Positions 1 to 7,817 of a stretch of DNA of 23,393 nt are shown piece after piece. The stretch is taken from contig JALTJN010000134.1 in the NCBI GenBank assembly GCA_027076405.1, positions 1 through 23,393 on the forward strand, given 5' to 3'. Below the pieces are notes generated by a model that had not been told where the DNA came from, did not search any database, and saw only the letters and a list, made by a program, of their open reading frames with translations. Each line of letters begins with the position of its first letter. The first letter of the stretch is position 1. This DNA is from Chromatiales bacterium. GTDB taxonomy: Bacteria > Pseudomonadota > Gammaproteobacteria > UBA6429. The translations under genes and the position numbers were made by a program.

Positions 1-1
1 G

Positions 2-106
2 AGTAAAAATACCACGGCACAGGCATCTTATAAAAAATTTGGCTTTAGCCAGTACGAGCTTGATCCAAAAATGGGAGCGGCTTATTTTTGGCAGAAGTTA
101 ATTTAA
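2..106 (+). CDS. GNAT-family N-acetyltransferase, C-terminal fragment
   Basis: Only the last 34 codons are inside the window; the gene begins to the left. The reading frame starting at base 2 contains an N-x-x-A-x-x-x-Y-x-x-x-G-F pattern (NTTAQASYKKFGF), which is the usual motif-B end of a GNAT acetyltransferase, followed by a tail ending QKLI and the stop TAA at 104-106. GNAT enzymes move an acetyl group from acetyl-CoA to an amine; the substrate cannot be told from this piece. A hairpin terminator follows at once, so this gene ends its own transcript and is separate from the operon beginning near 219. Confidence 0.72.
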   Translation, partial: SKNTTAQASYKKFGFSQYELDPKMGAAYFWQKLI

Positions 107-133
107 AGCAAATAGTGTTTATTTGCTGTTTTT
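107..133 (+). terminator. Intrinsic terminator after the acetyltransferase
   Basis: An 8-base perfect stem AGCAAATA / TATTTGCT with a 5-base loop is followed by GTTTTT. It starts directly after the stop codon and reads on the plus strand. The stem is AT-rich, so it may be only moderately efficient. Confidence 0.65.
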
Positions 134-218
134 AAACTAAAATAACCTGTATATTCAATTAGTTATCCATTATTCATAATTGTTCCATAATAATAAAATA
201 TAATTAAGGTTGTTTAAA

Positions 219-509
219 TTGGACAAAAAACATTACCCGACAGCATTTTTACTTGTTATCGCCGTTGCGCTTTACTTTATGTATGGCGAACAGTTTTCAT
301 TGAAAAATGTGGATTTTGCTGCCTATAAGGAAGTGTGTGAAAAATACCAGTCAGCCCCGGCGGGAACTTACTCTAATGACGAGTTATTGAGTCTGGTTAC
401 TAAAGTTAATTATCTGCTTCCCGGTACAGTTAAAGAAATTCAGGAACCACTTAAAAAAGAAATTAAAACATGCGCAAATGAACTCTTAAAACGTATAGAA
501 CATAAATAA
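219..509 (+). CDS. Small membrane-anchored protein of unknown function
   Basis: I do not recognise this 96-residue protein. It has a short charged N-terminus, one hydrophobic segment (about residues 8-22) and a soluble, mostly helical tail with two cysteines (EVCEKY and KTCANE), most likely outside the cytoplasmic membrane because the segment looks like an uncleaved signal anchor. Two TTG codons could be the start, at 210 and 219. The AAGG at 206-209 touches the first but lies 9 bases from the second, so 219 is preferred. It is the first gene of the plus-strand run that continues through two winged-helix membrane proteins and the DUF2157 set, 34 bases upstream of the next gene, and may be part of the same system. 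Confidence 0.6.
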   Translation: MDKKHYPTAFLLVIAVALYFMYGEQFSLKNVDFAAYKEVCEKYQSAPAGTYSNDELLSLVTKVNYLLPGTVKEIQEPLKKEIKTCANELLKRIEHK

Positions 510-543
510 TATAATCATAATAATTAGATGGAGTTAATTAGTC

Positions 544-1062
544 ATGTCATTTATCTTTGCAACGTTTAAGGTTCCATTGTGGTTTTTGGTTTTCTCTTTA
601 GCCTCTGCCGCTCCCCTATGGATTAAATGGTATAAATTATTTCATCGAAAATTTATTAGTAGTGGTGTAATACAAAAGAAATTTTTTAACTCGGAAGAAT
701 TTGAACCTTCTGAAGAAATTAGTATTCTCAAAAAGGCCACAGATAACTGGAATGCCAGTGTTGAACATGACCTTAAATCTGAAAAGCTTAAACAATCCAA
801 GCACCAGCATGATATTAGTTCAGCTGATCAACCCTATGTGAAAATAGTATTAAAAGTTCTTGCCTTAAAAGGTGATGCAGGAATGTTAATTCAATCTATT
901 TCAGACAATCTGGAAATAAGCAGTAATGAAATAAAAAAAGCACTTGCTTATCTGGAAAAGAACGAATTTGTTGAATCGGTTTCCGGTAGCATGGGACAAA
1001 AATATTATTTATCACCTCGAGGAAAAAAATATGGGATTAAACGTGGTTATATTAAAGGATAA
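544..1062 (+). CDS. Membrane-anchored winged-helix protein, copy A
   Basis: This 172-residue protein has a single hydrophobic segment (about 10-28, ending APLWIKW), then a strongly basic stretch that places the rest in the cytoplasm. A polar linker leads to a winged-helix-type domain (about 98-165): a helix VKIVLKVLALKGDAG, a recognition-like helix, and a wing with KYYLSPRGKKY, as in many MarR/PadR-like folds. GGAG at 532-535 supports the ATG. The neighbouring gene 23 bases downstream encodes a clear paralogue, so this is a tandem duplication. The architecture suggests a membrane-tethered DNA-binding or protein-docking regulator; the function is an inference from the fold pattern only. Confidence 0.7.
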   Translation: MSFIFATFKVPLWFLVFSLASAAPLWIKWYKLFHRKFISSGVIQKKFFNSEEFEPSEEISILKKATDNWNASVEHDLKSEKLKQSKHQHDISSADQPYVKIVLKVLALKGDAGMLIQSISDNLEISSNEIKKALAYLEKNEFVESVSGSMGQKYYLSPRGKKYGIKRGYIKG

Positions 1063-1084
1063 TATTATCGGGGGTTAACCTTAT

Positions 1085-1600
1085 ATGTCTTTTCTTTTTG
1101 ATACAGTTCTTATTCCTTTCTGGTTTATCTTCTTTATCCTTGCCAGCGCCGCACCTCTCTGGATTAAATGGTCAATTCAATTCCATAAAAAATTTATCGT
1201 CACCGGTCTTTTAAAAAAAATATTCCGTCGTACAAAAACAGTAGCAGAGAGAAAGCTGGATATTCTTAAAAAAGCAACAGAACACTGGGATGCTAATGAT
1301 CATCTGCTGAATTTTACCGATAAGACAGGAGCAAAACGAAAAAAACCGAAAAAGAAAGTTGATCCGGTAAAGAAGCAAAACATCTTGCTGGTGTTAAAGG
1401 TTTTAGCAAATGCGGGTGACGCAGGTATTTTACCAAAATCTATTTCCGATAAAACGGGTATTAATATTATTGAAACAAATAATGCGCTGGGTTATTTAAT
1501 TGAGAAAACATATGTTGAAAATGTCAATACAACAAGCGGTAATAAATATTATTTAACAGAACTAGGGCGAAAATACTGTATTAATAAAAAATATATTTAG
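1085..1600 (+). CDS. Membrane-anchored winged-helix protein, copy B
   Basis: This 171-residue paralogue of the preceding gene shares the N-terminal MSF(I/L)F, the membrane segment ending LASAAPLWIKW, an ILKKAT..W block after the linker start, the VLKVLA..GDAG helix and the KYYL...G.KY wing. The linker (about 80-96) is much more basic than in copy A, with a run of Lys/Arg that could bind nucleic acid or acidic lipid. The winged-helix-like part covers about 99-165. A GGGGG ribosome-binding site precedes the ATG. Two copies side by side could make a hetero-oligomer. It sits 19 bases before the DUF2157 gene and is very probably co-transcribed with it. Confidence 0.7.
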   Translation: MSFLFDTVLIPFWFIFFILASAAPLWIKWSIQFHKKFIVTGLLKKIFRRTKTVAERKLDILKKATEHWDANDHLLNFTDKTGAKRKKPKKKVDPVKKQNILLVLKVLANAGDAGILPKSISDKTGINIIETNNALGYLIEKTYVENVNTTSGNKYYLTELGRKYCINKKYI

Positions 1601-1619
1601 TTTTAATAAGAGGTGATAA

Positions 1620-2594
1620 GTGGAGTCTAGGCGAACAATAATTTTACAGTGGATTAGGGACGGGAAAATAAGTAAAGATAAAACCACCGAGGTATTATCT
1701 TCAATGCAAGTTATTCCGAGTAGTTTACGCTGGCAAGTATTTATTGAAAATTTGTTGATGTGGCTGGGTGGTTTGTCGCTGGTATTCTCTCTTATGTTTT
1801 TCATAGCGTATAACTGGGAAGCGATGGGACGCTTTGCAAAATTTGCTTTAGTCGAAGTATCTATTGTTCTATGTCTCATTGCTTACTGGAAACTCGACGT
1901 TAATAAAATGACTGCCAAAATTGCCATTACTATGGCGAGCATTTTATTAGGAGTGCTGCTGGCATTATATGGTCAAACTTATCAAACCGGTGCCGATCCC
2001 TGGCAGTTATTTGCTAACTGGGCTTTATTGATGTTGCCCTGGGCATTAGTTGCACAGTTTGCTTCTATCTGGCTTATCTGGGTTGCATTGCTCAATCTTA
2101 GTCTTGTGCTTTATTTTCACGCTTCTAATTTTATATTTGGCCTGTTTTTTGGAAATCCTGAAAATGTATTCTGGTTCTTGTTTATTTTTAATTCGCTTAT
2201 CTGGATTGTATGGGAATTTTTGACTACTCGCTTCAGCTGGCTGGATGAACGCTGGGTTGTCCGGTTTATTGCGATAGCGAGTGGGTTTTCAATTAGTTTT
2301 CTGATGCTAACCTTTATATTTGATTATATCTCCTCTAAAAGTATGGTCGTTTTTATTTACTTTATCTGGTCTGCAGCTCTTTATTATGTTTATCGAAAAA
2401 TAAAGTATGATTTATTTATGTTAGCCGGATTATGTTTGTCAGTGATAGTTGTGACAACCAGTTTTTTTGCAAAAATATTACTCGAGCGCCATGAATCTAT
2501 TAGCGGTTTCTTCTTCTTAACCTTGATCGTTATTGCTCTGGCTGCAGCAGCAGCGAAATGGTTGAAAAGTATTCAGAAGGAGATGACGTTATGA
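1620..2594 (+). CDS. DUF2157 domain-containing membrane protein
   Basis: This 324-residue protein starts with GTG, supported by AAGAGGTG five bases upstream. A soluble N-terminal part (1-40) is followed by about nine hydrophobic segments. The family signature is clear: WLGGLSLVFSLMFFIAYNW at the first membrane segment and YGQTYQTGADPWQLF (about 117-131) in the middle. DUF2157 proteins are integral inner-membrane proteins of unknown function that often lie beside DUF4401 and GDYXXLXY proteins, exactly as here. The stop overlaps the next start by 4 bases (ATGA), so translation of the two is probably coupled and the products may form one complex. Confidence 0.9.
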   Translation: MESRRTIILQWIRDGKISKDKTTEVLSSMQVIPSSLRWQVFIENLLMWLGGLSLVFSLMFFIAYNWEAMGRFAKFALVEVSIVLCLIAYWKLDVNKMTAKIAITMASILLGVLLALYGQTYQTGADPWQLFANWALLMLPWALVAQFASIWLIWVALLNLSLVLYFHASNFIFGLFFGNPENVFWFLFIFNSLIWIVWEFLTTRFSWLDERWVVRFIAIASGFSISFLMLTFIFDYISSKSMVVFIYFIWSAALYYVYRKIKYDLFMLAGLCLSVIVVTTSFFAKILLERHESISGFFFLTLIVIALAAAAAKWLKSIQKEMTL

Positions 2595-3676
2595 GTAATA
2601 TGAAAAACAAAAGAGCTAAACTATGGCAGGCGTTAATCGAAAATAATTATGTGGAGGGTGATGTTCCTGCTTATGATGATGTTGAGTCTCCCTGGTATGT
2701 GCGTATATTAATTGGTTTTTCAGGATGGTTCGCAGCAGTATTTATGCTGGCTTTTATTGGTACAGCATTTGAGTTTGTTATTAATGATAAATTAGCCGCG
2801 TTGGTTGTTGCTGGCGGAATGATCCTTTCTGCTTATAAGTTATTAACAGCAAAATCAGACAGTGATTTTATGACACAGTTTGCACTGGCAGTTAGCTTTG
2901 CCGGGCAGGCACTGTTAGTTTACAGCATCGATCTTATTCATTTTTTATCTTCGGGTAATGCCGGCAACTGGTTTTTATTAGCAGTAATACAATCAATGCT
3001 GGCCTGGTTTATGCCAAACAGTACACATCGTATCTGGTCTTCATTTGCGGCAGTTATTGCCATCATTTTTGCATTTACTGTCTGGCATATAAACTTTATT
3101 CAAGCGCCATTGATTATGGCGCTGGTCGCAATGATCTGGCTGCATGAATTTAAGTGGATTCAATATCATAAAAAACTTAAGGCAATCGGTTACGGTATTA
3201 CAATTGCTCTTTTATATAAAGGCAGTTTTGGTGTGTACTCTCTGTTGTTGCTGGACTCAACACGTTATATGGATTCTTCAATGCAACCCTGGATAGGAAC
3301 ATTACTTTCCGGGGCTGTTCTTGTTTTTGTTGTTTTGGAAATATTAAGACGATACTCGATTGTAATATCAGGTCGTGTTTCAATTATCGCTTTTGTCAGT
3401 GTAATAATATTAACATTTCTTTCATTAAAGATATCGGGCATTACAATTGGTGTGATGATTATTTTGCTGGGCTTTGCAAACGGTAATCGAATTCTTACCG
3501 GGATGGGGATTGCCTCTTTAATCTATTTTATTTCTGTTTATTATTATTCCTTACACACCACGCTGCTAGAAAAATCTCAGTTATTAGCTGTTTTTGGTGT
3601 TGTGTTATTACTGGCAAGCTGGTTTATGCGTTATATTTTATTTAAAGAGCAGGGGGTGATTGCAGATGCGAAATAA
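2591..3676 (+). CDS. DUF4401 domain-containing membrane protein
   Basis: The protein has 361 residues. The frame is open further upstream, but the ATG at 2591 is chosen because AGAAGGAGAT lies about 8 bases before it and it overlaps the DUF2157 stop in an ATGA. A polar N-terminal region with SPWYVRILIGFSGWFAA leads into about ten hydrophobic segments, matching the DUF4401 pattern. Its role is unknown in this family; the fixed neighbourhood with DUF2157 and GDYXXLXY argues for a common inner-membrane assembly. The last bases overlap the start of the next gene by 11 bases, again suggesting coupled translation. Confidence 0.9.
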   Translation: MSNMKNKRAKLWQALIENNYVEGDVPAYDDVESPWYVRILIGFSGWFAAVFMLAFIGTAFEFVINDKLAALVVAGGMILSAYKLLTAKSDSDFMTQFALAVSFAGQALLVYSIDLIHFLSSGNAGNWFLLAVIQSMLAWFMPNSTHRIWSSFAAVIAIIFAFTVWHINFIQAPLIMALVAMIWLHEFKWIQYHKKLKAIGYGITIALLYKGSFGVYSLLLLDSTRYMDSSMQPWIGTLLSGAVLVFVVLEILRRYSIVISGRVSIIAFVSVIILTFLSLKISGITIGVMIILLGFANGNRILTGMGIASLIYFISVYYYSLHTTLLEKSQLLAVFGVVLLLASWFMRYILFKEQGVIADAK

Positions 3677-4202
3677 TATTGCTGTTATTGCCGGAATCAT
3701 TATCTTATTGCTGGTTAACTGGTCTATCGCGGGCAAAGAAAAGCAATTAAAAGAAGGGCGGGTTGTTTTTCTCAAGCTGGCACCGGTTGACCCGCGTTCT
3801 TTAATGCAGGGAGATTATATGCGCCTTCGCTTTGCGCTAGCCAATGAGGTTTATAGACAATTACCTAAAACAGAGGGTAAAAATAAGTGGCGCAGAAATA
3901 ATGTTAAGGCTCGTGATGGTAAAGTTATCGTAACTTTAGATGAGAAAAATATCGCCAGCTTTAACCGTTTAGAGGATGATAAGGATCTGGCTAGTAATGA
4001 AGTTCGGCTTCGATATCGTGTGCGCAATGGACGGGTAAAATTTGCGACAAATGCTTTTTTCTTTGAGGAAGGCCAGGCCAGGGCCTATCAAAAAGCACGA
4101 TATGGAAAATTTAGGGTTGATAAAAACGGCGAACTTTTATTAACCAGTATGTATGATGAGACATTGAAAAAACTGGTAGCGACTAAAAAGAAAGGTAAAT
4201 AA
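3666..4202 (+). CDS. GDYXXLXY family membrane-anchored protein
   Basis: This 178-residue protein has an uncleaved N-terminal membrane anchor (about 5-22) and a soluble domain on the outer face. The family signature is present as GDYMRLRF at about 49-56, with the final Tyr replaced by Phe. It is preceded by the usual LKLAPVDPRSLMQ run. The ATG at 3666 is chosen over the TTG two codons before because AGGGGG lies at a proper distance. The gene overlaps the end of the DUF4401 gene. In the family the function is unknown; genomic pairing with DUF2157 and DUF4401 suggests it is the periplasmic part of their complex. Confidence 0.88.
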   Translation: MRNNIAVIAGIIILLLVNWSIAGKEKQLKEGRVVFLKLAPVDPRSLMQGDYMRLRFALANEVYRQLPKTEGKNKWRRNNVKARDGKVIVTLDEKNIASFNRLEDDKDLASNEVRLRYRVRNGRVKFATNAFFFEEGQARAYQKARYGKFRVDKNGELLLTSMYDETLKKLVATKKKGK

Positions 4203-4210
4203 AGACAGAT

Positions 4211-4450
4211 ATGCCTAATCATGAAAAAAAATCCTGTCCTCGCTGTCAGAGAGAATTTGAGTGTAAAACGGGTAGCATTTTATTATGCCAGTGCTCGCAA
4301 ATTGAAATGACCGCAGAACAACTTGAGTATAGTAATAGTCAATATACAGACTGTTTATGCCTTGCATGTTTAAAAGAATTGCGTGCCGAATATAATGGTC
4401 TGGTTCACAGAAAAAATATTGATAATATTCTCCTGGGACGTAAAAAGTGA
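4211..4450 (+). CDS. Cysteine-rich CWC family protein
   Basis: This 79-residue protein contains eight cysteines (about 9, 12, 18, 26, 28, 48, 50, 53) in the CPRC...CKTG...CQC...DCLCLAC spacing of the Cys_rich_CWC family. It has no signal peptide, so it is probably a small cytoplasmic zinc-binding protein; the partner or target is unknown. The gene begins 8 bases after the GDYXXLXY gene and its stop overlaps the next start in a TGATG, so it belongs to the same transcript. CWC proteins are widespread in gammaproteobacteria, usually as solitary genes, and their inclusion in this operon is not something I can explain. Confidence 0.85.
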   Translation: MPNHEKKSCPRCQREFECKTGSILLCQCSQIEMTAEQLEYSNSQYTDCLCLACLKELRAEYNGLVHRKNIDNILLGRKK

Positions 4451-5574
4451 TGCAAAAGTTTGCTGCAGTTTTATTGGGTTGTATTTTTGTGACAAATATT
4501 TTTGCAAATGAAGATACAGCCATTAAGTTAAACGAAATAAAATTGATATCAGAATCGTTTTCTCGAATTAAAACTAATTATATTGATGAGGTTGAAAATA
4601 AAAAATTAGTAGAAAATTGTATTTCTGGCATGGCAGCGGGGCTAGATAGTTCTTCGCAATATATCAGTAAAGAAAAATTTCAGGAGCTTAGAACTGGCTA
4701 TAGAAAAGATCTTGGCGGAATAGGCCTGACTTTAATGATCAAAAATGGTTTGCCTTTAGTTATTTCACCTATCGAAGATACACCTGCCTATAAAGCAGGA
4801 ATAATGACTAATGATGTGATTATTGAAGTAGATGGTAATAATGTACTGAATCTTGGCCTGGATGAGGTGGTTTCGCTACTCAGGGGTAAAGTGGGAGAGA
4901 GGGTAAATCTTAGTGTTATTCGACAACAAGCAACTCAAATTTCATTTAATCTTAAACGTGAACAGATACATATTAATAATATTAAATCCCGGCAACTCAA
5001 ACATGGTATTGGCTATATTCGTATCACCAGCTTTTTAAATAGCACGGCTAGAAAATTTAAAAAAGAATTAAATCAATTAATTTTTCAAGAAACAAATAGT
5101 CTTAAAGGATTGATTATTGATTTACGAAATAATCCCGGAGGTTTATTAAGAGAAGCCGTAGCAGTTGCTGATCTATTTATACCTTCTGGATTGATAGCTT
5201 ATACTGAAGCAAGAAATTATGGCGCTGAAATAAAATTTGAAGCCAAAGAAAATATTTTGCTTGAAAATATCCCTATTGTTGTATTGGTTAATGATGGTTC
5301 TGCAGCAGCTTCTGAAATAGTTGCCGGTGCTTTAAAGGCTCATAATAGAGCAACTATTATTGGAAGCAAAACTTTTGGGAGTGGATCTATTCAGACAATT
5401 ATTCCATTGTTAAATGGTGGTGCCTTAAAGCTCACAACTTCACGCTGGCGTTTACCTAATGGCGCTTATATTGATGGACAAGGTATTGAACCGGATATTC
5501 TGGTTAACCGTGCCTTAAATTATGATAATGATATTCAATTAGAGCGAGCCTTGAATTATTTAAACAATTTGTAA
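4450..5574 (+). CDS. S41 / C-terminal processing protease homologue, catalytic Ser and Lys lost
   Basis: The 374-residue exported protein has a signal peptide (MQKFAAVLLGCIFVTNIFA, cut before NED), an N-terminal helical part with the LDSSSQYIS motif, a PDZ domain (about 75-175, GIGLTL and PAYKAGI), and an S41 peptidase core with IDLRNNPGG. The fold is complete for a CtpA/CtpB-type enzyme. However, the catalytic block reads GSAAASEI where the family has G(T/S)ASASEI, so the serine position (286) is Ala. The lysine of TFGKGS is also replaced (TFGSGS, Ser at 311). The spacing between the two positions is the normal 25 residues, and the Gln at 315 is kept. It is likely an inactive, substrate-binding pseudoprotease. 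It is the last gene of the operon and overlaps the CWC stop. Confidence 0.85.
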   Translation: MQKFAAVLLGCIFVTNIFANEDTAIKLNEIKLISESFSRIKTNYIDEVENKKLVENCISGMAAGLDSSSQYISKEKFQELRTGYRKDLGGIGLTLMIKNGLPLVISPIEDTPAYKAGIMTNDVIIEVDGNNVLNLGLDEVVSLLRGKVGERVNLSVIRQQATQISFNLKREQIHINNIKSRQLKHGIGYIRITSFLNSTARKFKKELNQLIFQETNSLKGLIIDLRNNPGGLLREAVAVADLFIPSGLIAYTEARNYGAEIKFEAKENILLENIPIVVLVNDGSAAASEIVAGALKAHNRATIIGSKTFGSGSIQTIIPLLNGGALKLTTSRWRLPNGAYIDGQGIEPDILVNRALNYDNDIQLERALNYLNNL

Positions 5575-5612
5575 AATAATGAATTAAATTACATCACTAA
5601 TATTTTTATTTC

Positions 5613-5642
5613 TTAGAATAAAAAGCTTCTTTTCGGTATAAT
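5613..5642 (+). promoter_or_regulatory. Possible sigma-70 promoter for yaaA
   Basis: A perfect TATAAT at 5637-5642 lies 33 bases before the yaaA ATG. The -35 candidate at 5613-5618 (TTAGAA) is poor, with an 18-base spacer. The position in the only sizeable gap between the two plus-strand operons supports a real promoter. Confidence 0.4.
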
Positions 5643-5675
5643 CAGATTTTTATTTTAATATTGATGTGAATAATA

Positions 5676-6446
5676 ATGTTAATAGTCATTTCTCCCGCTA
5701 AAACACTGGATTATGAAACACCGCCGAAAACGAAGGTGTTTACGACACCGGATTATCTTGACCATTCTCAGCGTCTGATCAATCGATTAAGAAATTTTTC
5801 TTCGTTAGATATTTCTGACTTGATGAAAGTAAGTGCAAAAATTGCCGATCTTAATTTTGACCGTTATGAGTCATGGAAAAAACCTTTTACGCCAAAAAAT
5901 GCAAAGCAGGCCATTCTGGCATTTAAAGGTGATGTTTATACCGGACTGGATGCTGAAAGTTTTAAAGCGGATGACTTTAAGTTTGCTCAAAATCATTTAC
6001 GTGTTTTATCCGGCCTTTACGGCCTGTTACGACCATTAGATCTAATGCAGCCGTATCGCCTGGAAATGGGCACAAGATTAAAAACAGATGAAGGTAAAAA
6101 TCTCTATGAATTCTGGGGGACAGATATTACAGAAGGCCTGAATAAGCAGTTGAAAAAAATTAAATCGGACATATTAATTAATTTGGCTTCCAATGAATAT
6201 TTTAAATCTGTTAAGCCGAAAGAACTGAATGCCGAGATTATCACCCCCGCTTTTAAAGAGTTTAAAAATGGTGATTACAAAATGATTGGCATTTATGCAA
6301 AAAAAGCACGGGGTTTATTAAGCCGTTATATTATTCAGAATAAATTAACGGATCCTGAAGATATTAAGTCATTTAGTGAAGAAGGTTATCGCTTTAATAA
6401 AAAGTTATCGAAAGGTAATAACTGGGTATTTACCCGTAAACAATAA
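5676..6446 (+). CDS. yaaA: Peroxide stress protein YaaA
   Basis: The 256-residue protein has the typical YaaA (DUF328/UPF0246) features: the start [14 protein letters not shown], the [11 protein letters not shown] block, [26 protein letters not shown], and [12 protein letters not shown], and a length close to the E. coli protein (258). In E. coli YaaA is under OxyR control and lowers intracellular unincorporated iron during hydrogen peroxide stress; it binds DNA in vitro. Here it leads a short operon with a DUF4389 membrane protein (11 bases downstream) and a glutathione S-transferase, a grouping that fits oxidative or electrophile stress. No OxyR site could be recognised in the upstream gap. 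Confidence 0.95.
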   Translation: MLIVISPAKTLDYETPPKTKVFTTPDYLDHSQRLINRLRNFSSLDISDLMKVSAKIADLNFDRYESWKKPFTPKNAKQAILAFKGDVYTGLDAESFKADDFKFAQNHLRVLSGLYGLLRPLDLMQPYRLEMGTRLKTDEGKNLYEFWGTDITEGLNKQLKKIKSDILINLASNEYFKSVKPKELNAEIITPAFKEFKNGDYKMIGIYAKKARGLLSRYIIQNKLTDPEDIKSFSEEGYRFNKKLSKGNNWVFTRKQ

Positions 6447-6457
6447 GAGATAAGAAA

Positions 6458-6793
6458 ATGGATGAAGAATTAAAAAAACATATTCGAGAACCTAAAACAT
6501 GGTTGCGTGGCTTATATATTTTATTATTTTTAGTGTTATATAGTATTGCCAAGGTTGTTATCTTTGCCATCATTATTTTTCAGTTTTTATTAACAGTCTT
6601 TACCGGTAAAACCAATAAACGGCTGGTGAAGCTGGGGCAGAGTTTAAGTACTTATAGTTATGAAATTCTAACGTTTCTGACATTTAATAGTAATTATCAT
6701 CCTTATCCTTTTGGGGCGTGGCCAAGTGGTGAACCCAAAGGCAAGAAAACAGAAAAAAGTATTGAAAATAAAGATGAGAAAAGCCCTGAATAA
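6458..6793 (+). CDS. DUF4389 domain-containing membrane protein
   Basis: This 111-residue protein has a cytoplasmic-looking charged N-terminus, a long hydrophobic region (about 20-48, enough for one or two helices), the conserved block TGKTNKRLVKLGQSLSTYSY, a YEILTFLTFNS segment, and a polar C-terminal tail rich in Lys and Glu. This is the common gammaproteobacterial DUF4389 form. The function is not known. It lies between yaaA and a glutathione S-transferase gene, with gaps of 11 and 12 bases, so it is co-transcribed with them. Confidence 0.85.
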   Translation: MDEELKKHIREPKTWLRGLYILLFLVLYSIAKVVIFAIIIFQFLLTVFTGKTNKRLVKLGQSLSTYSYEILTFLTFNSNYHPYPFGAWPSGEPKGKKTEKSIENKDEKSPE

Positions 6794-6805
6794 TAAGGTG
6801 CTATT

Positions 6806-7414
6806 ATGAAACTGTATTATTCGTCGACTTCACCTTACGTTAGAAAAGTCAATGTTTTTGCGATTGAGGCGGGTTTAGATAAACAAATTGAATGGGTTAA
6901 AACCAACCCGTGGCTGGCTGAAGATATCCTGACTGCGGAAAATCCGTTATCAAAAATTCCAACATTAATGACCGATGATGGAACAATTATTTATGACTCG
7001 CGTGTTATTTGTGAATATTTAGATACGTTGCATTCAGGCACTAAACTTCATCCTGAAAAGGGTGAGTCACGCTGGCAGGTATTACGTTTACAGGCATTAG
7101 CGGATGGTATTCTTGAGGCCGGTATCTTACGTTTTCTGGAAAAAAAGCGACCTGTCAAATTACAATCATCTGATTGGGATAATGTACAGAAAGCGTCTGT
7201 GGAGCGTGGACTTGATTACCTTGAAAATACCGTATCTGACTGGGGCAACAATCTGGATATCGGTGTCATTAGTACGGCCTGTGCTTTAGGCTGGTTAGAC
7301 TTTCGTATTTCATCTGAAGACTGGCGTCCCGAAAGGCCGGAACTTACCGCCTGGTTTGAGCAATTTTCTCAACGTCCGTCTATCAGCAAAACGATGCCCT
7401 ACGAAGCAAAATAA
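6806..7414 (+). CDS. Glutathione S-transferase family protein
   Basis: The 202-residue soluble protein has an N-terminal thioredoxin-like domain (about 1-78) beginning MKLYYSSTSPYVRKV, with the Ser/Pro glutathione-site region, the cis-Pro KIPTL and the glutathione-binding DSRVICEYLD. An all-helical C-terminal domain follows (about 88-195). This matches the bacterial YibF-like GST group. It would conjugate or reduce electrophiles with glutathione, or use its fold for peroxide detoxification; the natural substrate is not predictable. It ends the yaaA operon and converges with the small DUF6316 gene only 14 bases away, with no hairpin terminator between them. Confidence 0.93.
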   Translation: MKLYYSSTSPYVRKVNVFAIEAGLDKQIEWVKTNPWLAEDILTAENPLSKIPTLMTDDGTIIYDSRVICEYLDTLHSGTKLHPEKGESRWQVLRLQALADGILEAGILRFLEKKRPVKLQSSDWDNVQKASVERGLDYLENTVSDWGNNLDIGVISTACALGWLDFRISSEDWRPERPELTAWFEQFSQRPSISKTMPYEAK

Positions 7415-7428
7415 TTGGTCGGTGTTAT

Positions 7429-7608
7429 TTACTCTGGTATGTATTGCAGGCCGGCAAATTCTACACGCGCGGCATTACTGCATTTAACCAGATCCAGAAA
7501 AGTGCTTGCTTCCTGCTTTGTATCAAATGGGCCATCAAATCCTGTCCGTGTTTCTACGAACCAGCCTGTATTACTGACATTGACGATTTGTGAGTTGTTG
7601 TTTTGCAT
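7429..7608 (-). CDS. DUF6316-like small protein, copy 1
   Basis: The chosen start is the ATG at 7606-7608 (minus strand) because AAGGGTG precedes it by about 7 bases; an upstream in-frame ATG exists but lacks such a site. The 59-residue product has the core GWFVETRTGFDGPF followed by an Ala/Leu helix (EASTFLDLV). This W(F/Y)-x-x-x-R-x-G-x-x-x-GPF pattern is what I know as the DUF6316 family of gammaproteobacteria; no function is established. A second copy lies at 13973-14158. It has no signal peptide or membrane segment. The gene converges on the glutathione S-transferase gene. Confidence 0.78.
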   Translation of the reverse strand: MQNNNSQIVNVSNTGWFVETRTGFDGPFDTKQEASTFLDLVKCSNAARVEFAGLQYIPE

Positions 7609-7817
7609 GTTTTCACCCTTATCCTTGTTTCTAGACTGGGTATAAATATGGCGTAAAATCCGGTGGCTAAATTTGATCTGTATCAAGTTATATTAATAAT
7701 ACAAAAAATAAGTGGTAAATAAGCAAGCGCTAATACAGAAAATCAGGTTAAATCCGGTATTGAGTACTGGTTTTCATATTTATGTCTATAATTAGTAATA
7801 CGTTGGAGGTGTTTATT

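Noticed and set aside
1562..1879. Minus-strand reading frame of 105 codons opposite the DUF2157 start
   Set aside because: It overlaps well-supported genes on the plus strand and has no plausible product.
4215..4523. Minus-strand reading frame of 102 codons
   Set aside because: It is the shadow of the CWC gene and the start of the S41 gene; no ribosome-binding site or family match.
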